Source of the DNA: a virus
Reading direction: 5' to 3' (one strand)
Virus record (IMG/VR): IMGVR_UViG_3300025873_000010
Coordinates: 1-38,888 of that record
Length of the DNA stretch: 38,888 nucleotides
Positions within the stretch are counted from its first letter, which is position 1. Every line of letters begins with the position of its first letter. The position numbers and the translations under genes are program-made. Positions 30,485-38,033 of the stretch are shown here, piece by piece. Under the pieces are notes generated by a model. The model had not been told where the DNA came from and ran no database searches. It saw only the letters and a program-made list of their open reading frames with translations.

Positions 30485-30804
30485 GTCGTTTGGTATTCCA
30501 CTACTTGAACCGTGAAGCTACTGCCCCCGGCATACACTTTCATTGCTCCCACATATCCATCAACCTTCAAAAATCCACCATCTCCCCCAAGGCTGGAGGA
30601 AGGTGCAGACATTAAGTAATGAGCGTTGGATACCGTAGGAGTGGTGGCATCAAGGCGAACATGAATTTCGTCTGTGCCAAGATTCTGTAAAGTAATTGAG
30701 GTACGGCTTCCGTTGGAACTAATTAGCTGTTCCGTGGTCTGACTGACTCTGCCTGTACCCGCGCCTGTCGGCGTAACATTATTGCACCAAAGTGGATTTG
30801 CCAT
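30481..30804 (-). CDS. Small capsid-associated protein candidate
   Basis: 107 residues, Ser/Thr/Gly rich and beta: SRTSITLQNLGTDEIHVRLDA, GYVGAMKVYAGGSSFTVQVVEYQ. It lies between the major capsid gene and the LamG fiber gene and couples to the latter through ATGA. It could be a decoration protein or fiber adaptor. No family recognised. Confidence 0.6.
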   Translation of the reverse strand: MANPLWCNNVTPTGAGTGRVSQTTEQLISSNGSRTSITLQNLGTDEIHVRLDATTPTVSNAHYLMSAPSSSLGGDGGFLKVDGYVGAMKVYAGGSSFTVQVVEYQTT

Positions 30805-30842
30805 TGTCTTATTCCTTCCTAAAAAATACGGTTAAAGATGGA

Positions 30843-30867
30843 GGGAAGGGGAATGAGCACCCCTCCC
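30843..30867 (-). terminator. G/C hairpin after the major capsid gene
   Basis: On the minus strand GGGAGGGG (30860-30867) pairs with CCCCTTCCC (30843-30851) with one bulged base and an 8-base loop. It lies in the 89-base gap between capsid and the next gene. No strong T run follows, so it may be a partial terminator or an mRNA 3' end stabiliser. Confidence 0.4.
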
Positions 30868-30893
30868 CCCCGATTGTTATTGTTGATTTCGGC

Positions 30894-31838
30894 TTACGAA
30901 TCGGCGGTGGTTATGCGCTCGATACAAATGGATGAGGTGATCTTTACATCACGACTCCAATCAACCGCATAAATGTCCGAACGACTGCTTTCATCCCGAT
31001 ACTCACGTACCGCCGTTACACCACCACGCCCACCAACAAAGGTTTTCATTGCTGAAGGGTCATAGATGGTTGGGCTTGCGCTACGGATAAAGACATAAAC
31101 ATCGTCACCATTCACGAATGCTTGGTTGCGTGTCTTGCCTTCCTTCGTCGTATCGTATGCCATTGTGCTGATCCTGATTTCCGCGCCGGGGTTGATAAGC
31201 ATGGCCGAGGCCTGCCCCGAGTTTAGCCCGATCAGGGCCGCACCGGGTTGCTTCTCAATTACCTTCGCGTTATTGCGGAACCGCCTCCATGCCGTCATCC
31301 CCATGAGGATTGCGTTGGGCAGATTGCCCGTAGATTTCGCAATTCCCTCAATGATGTAATCAAGCTGGACAACAGGGTCAACTGCTGCAAGCCCCCATTT
31401 CCCCATCACACCGCCACCAACGGTGGTAGTGTCTGCGACAATGGTTGCTGCCGTGGTGATAACATGGCGCTCGTGCGAAACAACGCTGCTTTGCACCAAG
31501 GTTTTCACCTTCGCCTGTTCAATGTCCAACGGGTTCAGCGTGCCTGCCGCATCACGCTCGGAATCATCAATAGTGATTTCCAAAGCCTGTGGCAGACAGT
31601 TGAATGTTGGCTCGCTCACATCCATAAAGATGCGCCGCGCAGGGCCACCGACACCGCGAGCGGTTTCGTGTACCTGAAAGGCGTTCTTATTGTCGTAAGC
31701 CTTGTATTGGCCGATTGTCGCTGGCACCGTTACTGGTGGCGCAAGGAAATCGGCTGTTGCACTTTGTAGATCATTCAGAACTCCAGACGCATAATTGGTC
31801 AGGGTTTGATTGATGGCTGCTTCTGCTCTTAATCCCAT
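30894..31838 (-). CDS. Major capsid protein
   Basis: 314 residues, the expected size. It begins AEAAINQTLTNYASGVLND and has HK97-fold-like features: IGQYKAYDNKN, RIFMDVSEPTFNCLPQALEITIDD, a long helix (PLDIEQAKVKTLVQSSVVSHERHVI), IEGIAKSTGNLPNAILMGMTAWRRFRNN, and a C-terminal GRGGVTAVREYRDESSRSDIYAVDW. It follows the decoration protein and protease/scaffold genes, the usual order. ATG 31838 has AGGAG upstream. Confidence 0.85.
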   Translation of the reverse strand: MGLRAEAAINQTLTNYASGVLNDLQSATADFLAPPVTVPATIGQYKAYDNKNAFQVHETARGVGGPARRIFMDVSEPTFNCLPQALEITIDDSERDAAGTLNPLDIEQAKVKTLVQSSVVSHERHVITTAATIVADTTTVGGGVMGKWGLAAVDPVVQLDYIIEGIAKSTGNLPNAILMGMTAWRRFRNNAKVIEKQPGAALIGLNSGQASAMLINPGAEIRISTMAYDTTKEGKTRNQAFVNGDDVYVFIRSASPTIYDPSAMKTFVGGRGGVTAVREYRDESSRSDIYAVDWSRDVKITSSICIERITTADS

Positions 31839-31864
31839 AATGTTTTAGTCTCCTATTAAGTCAA

Positions 31865-32236
31865 TTAGACATTGTAATAACACAATGCAGCTTCAACCAG
31901 TTCTGTTGCAGTGCCATCCTCAATAGCCATTGCGGTTGCATCACCGCTTGCCCTTTTAATGAAGGTTCCACCACTTTCTGCTTCAAGCAAATCCCCAGCG
32001 GAAACTGTTCCGTTGAGTTTTACCTTGACCGTCCCAGATGCCGCCGCGAAGGATGCAACTGTGTTCTTTCCCGATGTGGTGTCACCATCGACAATAACGC
32101 CAAAAAGGTCGCCAGTGCCGTCCCAAAGGGAACAGTTCCCACTCTCAATCTCGACAGCGTAACCTTCCTTGTCGGTAAGGTCTGCATCGCCTGTAAAGGC
32201 AAATATCGCCGTATCTCTTGTTAATGCTCCTGCCAT
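31865..32236 (-). CDS. Capsid decoration protein (DUF2190-like)
   Basis: 123 residues, nearly all beta: GYAVEIESGNCSLWDGTGDLFGVIVDG, TVKVKLNGTVSAGDLLEAESGGTFIK, ATELVEAALCYYN. The pattern resembles DUF2190/gpD-type decoration or stabilising proteins that sit on the capsid surface. Its position between scaffold and major capsid is the usual place of such genes. Confidence 0.7.
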   Translation of the reverse strand: MAGALTRDTAIFAFTGDADLTDKEGYAVEIESGNCSLWDGTGDLFGVIVDGDTTSGKNTVASFAAASGTVKVKLNGTVSAGDLLEAESGGTFIKRASGDATAMAIEDGTATELVEAALCYYNV

Positions 32237-32250
32237 AATATTATAATCTC

Positions 32251-32730
32251 CTAGTTAAACAGTTGCGGTCTTTCGTAACGAGTGGCATCCCAAGCCTGTT
32301 CAAAGGTTGAACTGTTCTTTGCTTGGTACTCCTTGGCGGCACGCATCTGCGCTTCACCATTCGTGCCGATTGATCCATCTTCCTGACGCTTGGCTTGCAC
32401 CACGCGCTGAAAGGCGGGATTCACGGGTAACGCATTGAGCACCACGATGGCTGAAGGGTCGTTGTTCAAAATGGAAACCCACTTTGCTTTGACCTTCTCA
32501 TCCTTTGGCGGTATGCGCCCGTCCTCTGTGGCTTTGTCAACGGCAGCTTGAGCAGCAACTTCTTGCTCCTCTTTCTTATCGTCTTCCAACGCCTTGATCT
32601 TGGCTTTTAGTGTTTCGTTTTCCTTCTTCACTTCGGCCAGCTCCTGAGCAGAGACTTCTTCCTTTTTCTTGGAATCGTCCTCCTGCCCAATGACTTCTTC
32701 TTTTTTCTTTTCTTCGATTATTTCTGCCAT
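32251..32730 (-). CDS. Candidate in-frame scaffold protein (Mu Z-like internal start)
   Basis: 159 residues, the C-terminal part of the protease gene from ATG 32730. It comprises only the coiled coil and the C-terminal capsid-binding region (EDGSIGTNGEAQMRAAKEYQAKNSSTFEQAW). Mu and lambda-type phages make such a separate scaffold from an internal start. The leader CTGACAGTAAA is weak, so the product is an inference. Confidence 0.35.
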   Translation of the reverse strand: MAEIIEEKKKEEVIGQEDDSKKKEEVSAQELAEVKKENETLKAKIKALEDDKKEEQEVAAQAAVDKATEDGRIPPKDEKVKAKWVSILNNDPSAIVVLNALPVNPAFQRVVQAKRQEDGSIGTNGEAQMRAAKEYQAKNSSTFEQAWDATRYERPQLFN

Positions 32731-33378
32731 TTTACTGTCAGGGTTTTGATAACCACCTTCCGAGGCGACTATCGGTGTTATGTCCTTGAACGCTGGCCGA
32801 TTAACAAGACCTCCCGCATTCAAAGTTGTGCCTTCAATCTCACCCTTTGAATTGAGTGTGAATGTTGGCGAGAACTTTCTAAAATTTCTTCCCTGCAAAG
32901 CTTCCTGCCCTGCGGCTGTCCACTCCACCTTGGCGCGTACACCCCCGGCCTCGGGGTCTGCCCCGGCCCAATAGAAGCCGGTAATCCAACCGCTCGCCTC
33001 TCCATCGTCATGGTTAAAGTCGATGAAGATTTGTTCCTTATCGCTTTCAGTTATTCGCTTGAATGAATACTGCAAAAGGTCGGCTGTCTTGGCGTCCACC
33101 TCCAAGGTTAACTCCGCTGGCTTGCCGTTCTTCGTTGCCGTGATGTTGTGGGTTCCCGGCGGGAGATACTGGATTTCCTCGGGCAACTCGTCATCAGGCA
33201 GAAGGGTGCTGATGGCATGAACAATATCTTGAGTCTCGTAGCCCTTCGCCTTGTATTGGCTGTTGCACACCGCAAACCTTTGGCCTTTATCCGGGTATTC
33301 CTCTTTCATTGTATCGTTTGCCATGCAGCTTGAAATAAATTCCTCTTTCGGTTCACCATCTGGAGTGGGTATAGGCAT
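32251..33378 (-). CDS. Mu gpI-like capsid protease with fused scaffold
   Basis: 375 residues. The first 205 form the protease-type domain (QIFIDFNHDDGEASGWITGFYWAGADPEAGG, LQGRNFRKFSPTF, GLVNRPAFKDITPIV), as in Mu gene I proteins. The His in FNHDD is a likely catalytic residue. The C-terminal 160 residues are a charged coiled coil (EIIEEKKKEEVIG, ELAEVKKENETLKAKIKALEDD), the scaffold. ATG 32730 (Met 217) starts exactly where the scaffold begins, as for the Mu Z protein inside I, although no strong ribosome site precedes it. Confidence 0.8.
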   Translation of the reverse strand: MPIPTPDGEPKEEFISSCMANDTMKEEYPDKGQRFAVCNSQYKAKGYETQDIVHAISTLLPDDELPEEIQYLPPGTHNITATKNGKPAELTLEVDAKTADLLQYSFKRITESDKEQIFIDFNHDDGEASGWITGFYWAGADPEAGGVRAKVEWTAAGQEALQGRNFRKFSPTFTLNSKGEIEGTTLNAGGLVNRPAFKDITPIVASEGGYQNPDSKMAEIIEEKKKEEVIGQEDDSKKKEEVSAQELAEVKKENETLKAKIKALEDDKKEEQEVAAQAAVDKATEDGRIPPKDEKVKAKWVSILNNDPSAIVVLNALPVNPAFQRVVQAKRQEDGSIGTNGEAQMRAAKEYQAKNSSTFEQAWDATRYERPQLFN

Positions 33379-34100
33379 TAGACAGCTTTCCTTTCCCCTA
33401 TCGTTTTAACCCAGTAAAGCACATCATCGTTGAACACATCTGTAATCTGCTTCTCTGTTGGGATGCTGTTTGGCCAAGGCTTTTGGGTGACTGACTTCTT
33501 CAGCAAGTAGTAAGGGGTGAACCCCGACTCGGCTTGCATTGTCGGTGTCTCCCGCTCTGGCACCTTTAATCCCAAGGTCTTGATTTCCTTCTTGGGCCTT
33601 GAGGTGTTAGGCAAAGACCGCTTTGCAGCTTTCGAGGCACTAAACTTCTGGCGAGGAACACTCCCGCTAGACTTGTCTGGCTTCACCAAAAGTAGATTGC
33701 CCTTTTTGCTCTTGATGACAAACAAGTCAGGGAAACGCCTTGCGCTTCGCGCATAAGCCTCTGCCACAAGGGGGATGGTGAGGTACTTCGATCTCTTGGC
33801 CCTTATTGTGCCCCCCTTGATCTTGTGTTCAAGAATCCCAGCATTATCAATCGCAACCACCACTTTGCCTGCCCCTTCTGACTTGGGCGCTTGCACATTG
33901 CCCCCAATCCTTCGATTCCAGAAGTGAGTCCTTCTGTCGGGAGCTAATTTGTTTGGTTCTTTCGCATCCTTCTCCCGGTAAAACTTCTTGAGATATTTCG
34001 TTACACCCCTTGCCCCAACGGTAAGCACATCTGTCAGTTCCTTGTCAGACAACTTCAGTCTGTAAATGCCCGAGGGCAGTTCTACCTTGGTTGCTATCAT
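33378..34100 (-). CDS. Head completion / virion morphogenesis protein (Mu gpG-like)
   Basis: 240 residues, very basic. The segments THFWNRRIGGN, ILEHKIKGGTIRAKRSKYLTIPL, and YYLLKKSVTQKPWPNSIP resemble the Mu gpG-type and HK97 gp10-type tail completion proteins (basic, with a 'GG-I-P...L-IP' core). ATG 34100 overlaps the portal stop (ATGA). It shares one base with the next start. Confidence 0.6.
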   Translation of the reverse strand: MIATKVELPSGIYRLKLSDKELTDVLTVGARGVTKYLKKFYREKDAKEPNKLAPDRRTHFWNRRIGGNVQAPKSEGAGKVVVAIDNAGILEHKIKGGTIRAKRSKYLTIPLVAEAYARSARRFPDLFVIKSKKGNLLLVKPDKSSGSVPRQKFSASKAAKRSLPNTSRPKKEIKTLGLKVPERETPTMQAESGFTPYYLLKKSVTQKPWPNSIPTEKQITDVFNDDVLYWVKTIGERKAV

Positions 34101-35770
34101 ATCGGTGCTTCCTCCAGCTTGGCTAATGGGGAGGACTCGTAACGCTTGACTGCCCCATTTACCATGGCCGCTCCCATGTTGCGTTCCATTGCCTCCTGCA
34201 AAACCTTCGTATCTAACTTGTCAAACAGTTCGGGCATCGTGTTTGCCGCCTTGGCGATTGCCCTTACAAAGTCCTCATCTGAAACGGATGAATCCATCGC
34301 TTTATTCACCAACTGAACAAAAGCCGGTTTAACAGGAGCAAGCCATTCAGCACTTACCCCGGAGATATCCTCTATCACGCGATTTAAAAGCTTATCTCTC
34401 GGCCCCGGCTCCGCCCTCTCAGCGGCATCAACAACGCCCTCCTTGGCGAACATGGGGGGCATCACTGGCACCTCTGGCGCGCTAATGATTTCCTCCCCTT
34501 CTTGCGGGATGGGAACATCGTGCCGGTCATAGAACCATTCACGGGGCATATCCACTCCGCTGGCTAAAAGTATCTGATCTCGCTGGGCTTCCCGTGTCGG
34601 GTCGGCTGGCCCTGCCAAGTCGGGAACAAGCTGGGGCATCTCGTCGTGGTTGCCGTAATTTTGGCGGCAGATGAAACCGACAAGCTGCTCATTCATCACA
34701 TTGGCAACCCATTCACACACATCTTGTAAGCGGGTACGCCTGACTTCCTCATGTACCTCGCCCAGCGCCCTGCTCCCCGAATCCGCCACATCAGTTGTTA
34801 GCGTCTGGCCTAAAATTGTTATGTCACAAAGCTTGTCAGCTAGGGTGATGAAATAGCTTTGAGGATTGTCCTCCCCTGACTTCCCTGCCTCTTTGAACTC
34901 CACCTGTGTCCCTGCCGGGAAAGCTCCCCATGCCGCTGAACCCATGTTCTCCAGCATATCAGCAATGTCATTCTTGATGTTGGCCGATGCACCGGGGTCA
35001 TAAGTCGCCCAACGCAAGGGCTGGCCGAATACTTGGGCAAAGTTCAAAAGCCAATCCCGGCAGAAGTTCTGGCCGCTCCACCAGAAAGCCAATTGCCTCA
35101 ACAACCCGTAGCCCATCGAGTTGCCTGACCTGTTCTTGTAGATGCCGATGAGGAACTTGTCATCAGGGAACTCCTCGTAAACACCATCACCCTGCGGGGA
35201 GAGCATCAGGTCGGGCTTGTCATAAGGGAACGAGTAATAACGGGGATGACAGAAGTAGGTTGACTTGGGCATGATTCCATCAACGGTTGATTCCCAAAGG
35301 ATTTCCTGCACGCTGAACCCCTTGCCAACGGCATCGCATAAATCATAGATGGCATCGCGGAATCCGTTGGTGCTGTTGATTGGGCTACCCACCCATGTAT
35401 CAAGGCAATGCTGAATGAAGTCAGCCTTTTCCTGTGCAGAACTGGTTGGCCTTTCCCCCCGCTCAGTAAAGGGCGTCACCGTGTAGGTTGCGGCTGATGC
35501 TGCGCTTTTCAACTCATGCAAATTCTTTGCCAGCCTAGCCCATGAATCTTCCATCAACTCATAGACTTGGTATTGCTGCCGAATATCCCCGCCCAAGGCT
35601 GTGCGGAGGATTGCAATGATATTGGCTGGGGATTGTTTTGGCCCCAGCGCATTGCTCTCCATCCGGTCACGATTGCTCGGGGCAATAACCCGAGAACCAA
35701 TAGATGAACCGTTACGCGACTTCTTCGCGCTAAACAGTTTCCCCAAGCGGTTACTTAATTCTGCAATCAT
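34097..35770 (-). CDS. Portal protein, Mu gp29-like (DUF935)
   Basis: 557 residues from ATG 35770. The family pattern is visible: IIAILRTALGGDIRQQYQVYELMEDSWARLAKNLHELKSA, GFSVQEILWESTVDGIMPKST, YRNVGYGLLRQLAFWW-type segment (GNSMGYGLLRQLAFWWSG), DWLLNFAQVFGQPLRWATYD, and ITILGQTLTTDVADSGSRALGEVH. The portal is the DNA entry ring at one capsid vertex. The ATGA overlap with terminase supports this start; the frame is open to 35893 but that lies inside terminase. Confidence 0.9.
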   Translation of the reverse strand: MIAELSNRLGKLFSAKKSRNGSSIGSRVIAPSNRDRMESNALGPKQSPANIIAILRTALGGDIRQQYQVYELMEDSWARLAKNLHELKSAASAATYTVTPFTERGERPTSSAQEKADFIQHCLDTWVGSPINSTNGFRDAIYDLCDAVGKGFSVQEILWESTVDGIMPKSTYFCHPRYYSFPYDKPDLMLSPQGDGVYEEFPDDKFLIGIYKNRSGNSMGYGLLRQLAFWWSGQNFCRDWLLNFAQVFGQPLRWATYDPGASANIKNDIADMLENMGSAAWGAFPAGTQVEFKEAGKSGEDNPQSYFITLADKLCDITILGQTLTTDVADSGSRALGEVHEEVRRTRLQDVCEWVANVMNEQLVGFICRQNYGNHDEMPQLVPDLAGPADPTREAQRDQILLASGVDMPREWFYDRHDVPIPQEGEEIISAPEVPVMPPMFAKEGVVDAAERAEPGPRDKLLNRVIEDISGVSAEWLAPVKPAFVQLVNKAMDSSVSDEDFVRAIAKAANTMPELFDKLDTKVLQEAMERNMGAAMVNGAVKRYESSPLAKLEEAPI

Positions 35771-37086
35771 GCCAGCGTGGGCCTCAATCCAGCCAACTTG
35801 GCTCGCCCAAGGATGATGTTGTCTATTCCCCCGATTGCTCCAGTTTGCTGATTCATCACCGATGCATAGGTTGCCAAGGCCAATGCCGTGCATCTGTCAG
35901 CATGACCATCTGAACGCCTAACAGCCCTGTACTGTTTATTTCCTCCCGGTGTGGTCAACTCATTGACCGAATGCAAATCCTCTCGTATGGCGTGATCTCT
36001 CGGAATGCGAATGGAACGCTCTTGCAATGCCCTCCTTAAACCGGGGAAGATTTTAGCCTTGAACCCCTGCGTGAAGTTGCATTGCTCAAGTTTGTATTCG
36101 TAACGATTGGCCAAGGACTCGCTCAAGGCATTCCCGATGCCGGTTGAATCAATGGTGGCGTAAGAAGCTTTGTTTATCCTCTCCGAAAGCAGTTCCTCCT
36201 GCAAGTGGTAGGGGGTATTCTTGAGTGTCAAAACTTCCCGAGTCCAAAGAACATCCCCAACCTTTTCCAGCGTCCAGCAAACAGTGAGGTCGTGCTTGCG
36301 CCCTATGTCAATGCCCACATAACGGACGGCCCTTCCCATGTCCTCATCGCACTCAATGGTGGCATCGTCGCTGACGCAATCATCAATCAGGGTGTAGGGG
36401 AGCAACACGTTGGTTGCATCAACAAACTCGCATTCGTATTCCTGTTCCCACGCATCTGGATCATCCAAGCCCCGCTTCAATTCCTCGACATTCATGGGCA
36501 ACCCTTCTTCAATCGCGCTGTAAATGGTTGTCTTATGCCGTACAAAGTTCAATTCATCCGCCTTGTTCCATATCTCAAAGAACTTGGAATTGCGCCCTGC
36601 CGGGGTGCTGATGATCCTGAGCTTTAGCTCACCCCTCAAGGGGTTGGAGATTGCTGGGTAAATGGCCTCGTAGATGCGGTCGGGCCTTTCGTGGAAGGCA
36701 AACTCATCCAGCACCAAGTTAGCTGAATAGCCACGCACGGTGTCCGGGTTAGCTGGGAGGGCAAGGATTCTTGAGCCATTGGTAAACCTCACCTCGCTGG
36801 TTCGACAGTCTGGCCTTGGCAACTCCAGCGCATCGCATACAATTCTCGCAACCCTGTTGCCCTTCAGCATCCATTCCTCTGACTGCCTTTGGCCTGCTGA
36901 AAGCACCACCCAATCGGTGTTAGGTTTATCCACACAACTGGCGACAGCTTCAAAGGCGGTGCCGAGTGAACCGCCAATCTGCCGGGACTTGAGCCAAATC
37001 TTGAAGCGGGACGTATCTGCCACCCACCGTTGTTGGTAAGGCAACATCAGCCCAAAAAGGATTTCCGCTCTCTTTGCTTTATCCAT
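35767..37086 (-). CDS. terL: Terminase large subunit (Mu gp28-like)
   Basis: 439 residues. The ATPase domain has a Walker A-like SRQIGGSLGT (residues 34-43; the usual Lys is Gly, with Arg 35 as possible substitute), Walker B and catalytic Glu in NLVLDEFAF (about 123-131), and the coupling motif in IISTPAGRNSKF. The nuclease domain has YVGIDIGRKHDLTVCW, DSTGIGN and a C-terminal HADRCTALALA. It drives genome packaging into the prohead. The stop overlaps the portal start by ATGA, and the start follows the TerS stop directly. Confidence 0.9.
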   Translation of the reverse strand: MDKAKRAEILFGLMLPYQQRWVADTSRFKIWLKSRQIGGSLGTAFEAVASCVDKPNTDWVVLSAGQRQSEEWMLKGNRVARIVCDALELPRPDCRTSEVRFTNGSRILALPANPDTVRGYSANLVLDEFAFHERPDRIYEAIYPAISNPLRGELKLRIISTPAGRNSKFFEIWNKADELNFVRHKTTIYSAIEEGLPMNVEELKRGLDDPDAWEQEYECEFVDATNVLLPYTLIDDCVSDDATIECDEDMGRAVRYVGIDIGRKHDLTVCWTLEKVGDVLWTREVLTLKNTPYHLQEELLSERINKASYATIDSTGIGNALSESLANRYEYKLEQCNFTQGFKAKIFPGLRRALQERSIRIPRDHAIREDLHSVNELTTPGGNKQYRAVRRSDGHADRCTALALATYASVMNQQTGAIGGIDNIILGRAKLAGLRPTLA

Positions 37087-37533
37087 TCAGTTATTCTCTA
37101 GCTTGGGAGCGCCGAGCATCTCCTGCCATTGGACTACCAACTGCTTCTCGCTGGCAATATGCCCGGAGTGTTCCACGTTAACATCTGCCCGATCAGCAAA
37201 CCCGCAGACATTCTTGAGGGCAAAGATCAGGGCAATAACATTGTCCTTTTCCAAAGCCTGTTGAACCAACTTACGCTTGAGGGAAGTTCTCAGCTTGGCT
37301 TTCCCCTTTTCAAAGGAAACGCGAAACTGGCTTTCCTCCCCCTTCATTTGGCGTTGAATCACATCGTGAGAACAGCCAAGGAGAGTCCCCATTTCAGCAA
37401 GGGTAGCGTTAAGCCCGCCAAGCCGTTCAACCAAGTCGAGGTCAAAGATGGTCTTGGGCCTACCACCGGGATGCTTGCCGTTACTGGTGGGCTTTGGTGA
37501 AGTTAAGCGGTTGCCTGTCGTTGCTCCAGCCAT
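37087..37533 (-). CDS. terS: Terminase small subunit
   Basis: 148 residues. A basic N-terminus (PGGRPKTIFDLDLVERLGGLNATLAEMGTLLGCSHDVIQRQM) holds a helix-turn-helix, followed by a coiled helix (KGKAKLRTSLKRKLVQQALEKDNVIALIFALKNVCGFADRADVNVEHSG), the usual layout of phage small terminases. The next gene is the large subunit, starting right after the stop. The ATG has no clear ribosome site, but a perfect hairpin lies 20 bases upstream. Confidence 0.8.
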   Translation of the reverse strand: MAGATTGNRLTSPKPTSNGKHPGGRPKTIFDLDLVERLGGLNATLAEMGTLLGCSHDVIQRQMKGEESQFRVSFEKGKAKLRTSLKRKLVQQALEKDNVIALIFALKNVCGFADRADVNVEHSGHIASEKQLVVQWQEMLGAPKLENN

Positions 37534-37553
37534 CGGGGAACAAGGATGCAGCG

Positions 37554-37572
37554 TGAACAGGGGGGCTGTTCA
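37554..37572. promoter_or_regulatory. Perfect 7-bp hairpin in the TerS leader
   Basis: TGAACAG (37554-37560) and CTGTTCA (37566-37572) form a perfect inverted repeat with a five-base G loop (C on the minus strand). It lies in the 88-base gap between the 69-residue gene and TerS, 20 bases upstream of the TerS ATG. It could be an operator, an mRNA leader hairpin, or part of the packaging start site that TerS reads. Confidence 0.5.
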
Positions 37573-37621
37573 ACAGTTAATTTAGGGCAATACAGCTTAA
37601 AGGAGTGGGGTTTGTGCGAGT

Positions 37622-37831
37622 TTAATCGTTAGCCCTTGGTGCAACTATCAGCCCTTCGCGGCGGCAGAAGGCAACTAGGTCTTTAATTTTATGGTTATTA
37701 AACCAATAGACTCCGTTCCTTTTATGAATACCCATCCCTCGACCGGAGGCAGCTTTTTGGGGTTTATCAATCCAACGCTGACTATGGCCAAGACCGTGCC
37801 GGTTGCTTCTCATTGTTAAGACATTATCCAC
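37622..37831 (-). CDS. Small basic DNA-binding-type protein
   Basis: 69 residues from GTG 37831 (or 63 from ATG 37813). The pattern IHKRNGVYWFNNHKIKDLVAFCRREGLIV is a short beta-helix unit like excisionase or homing-type small winged helix proteins. It overlaps the preceding HTH gene by 8 bases. Next to terminase and after the dioxygenase; role unknown. Confidence 0.55.
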   Translation of the reverse strand: MDNVLTMRSNRHGLGHSQRWIDKPQKAASGRGMGIHKRNGVYWFNNHKIKDLVAFCRREGLIVAPRAND

Positions 37832-38033
37832 GTTTATTTAGTATCCTTTCCAGTTCTGTGTTCATTATCAGGAGTTGTTTGCCTGCTAAAATTGCATTTA
37901 TTTGCCCAAGTTTAACCATCATACGCACCCTGTACTTGGTGATTCCCATTATTTCAGCCACCTCTGGCACAGAGTAAGAAACTTTTTTGTAACCTTGGCG
38001 CAACTTTTCCATTTTTGCGGTGTTAATGAACAT
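37824..38033 (-). CDS. MerR/excisionase-type HTH protein
   Basis: 69 residues from ATG 38033. The core YSVPEVAEIMGITKYRVRMMVKLGQINAILAGKQLLIMNTELERIL is a clear MerR-like/excisionase-family helix-turn-helix with wing. ATG 38033 overlaps the dioxygenase end by 11 bases; a GTG at 38063 would add 10 residues. It could regulate the modification or late operon. No integrase is present, so an excision role is unlikely. Confidence 0.65.
   Translation of the reverse strand: MFINTAKMEKLRQGYKKVSYSVPEVAEIMGITKYRVRMMVKLGQINAILAGKQLLIMNTELERILNKRG

Noticed and set aside
31248-31769. Plus-strand open frame (173 codons)
   Set aside because: Antisense to the major capsid gene, with Cys/Arg-rich shadow composition.
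37824-38033. Excisionase and lysogeny module
   Set aside because: The fold fits, but no integrase, attachment site or repressor is visible, so a DNA-binding regulator is the safer reading.
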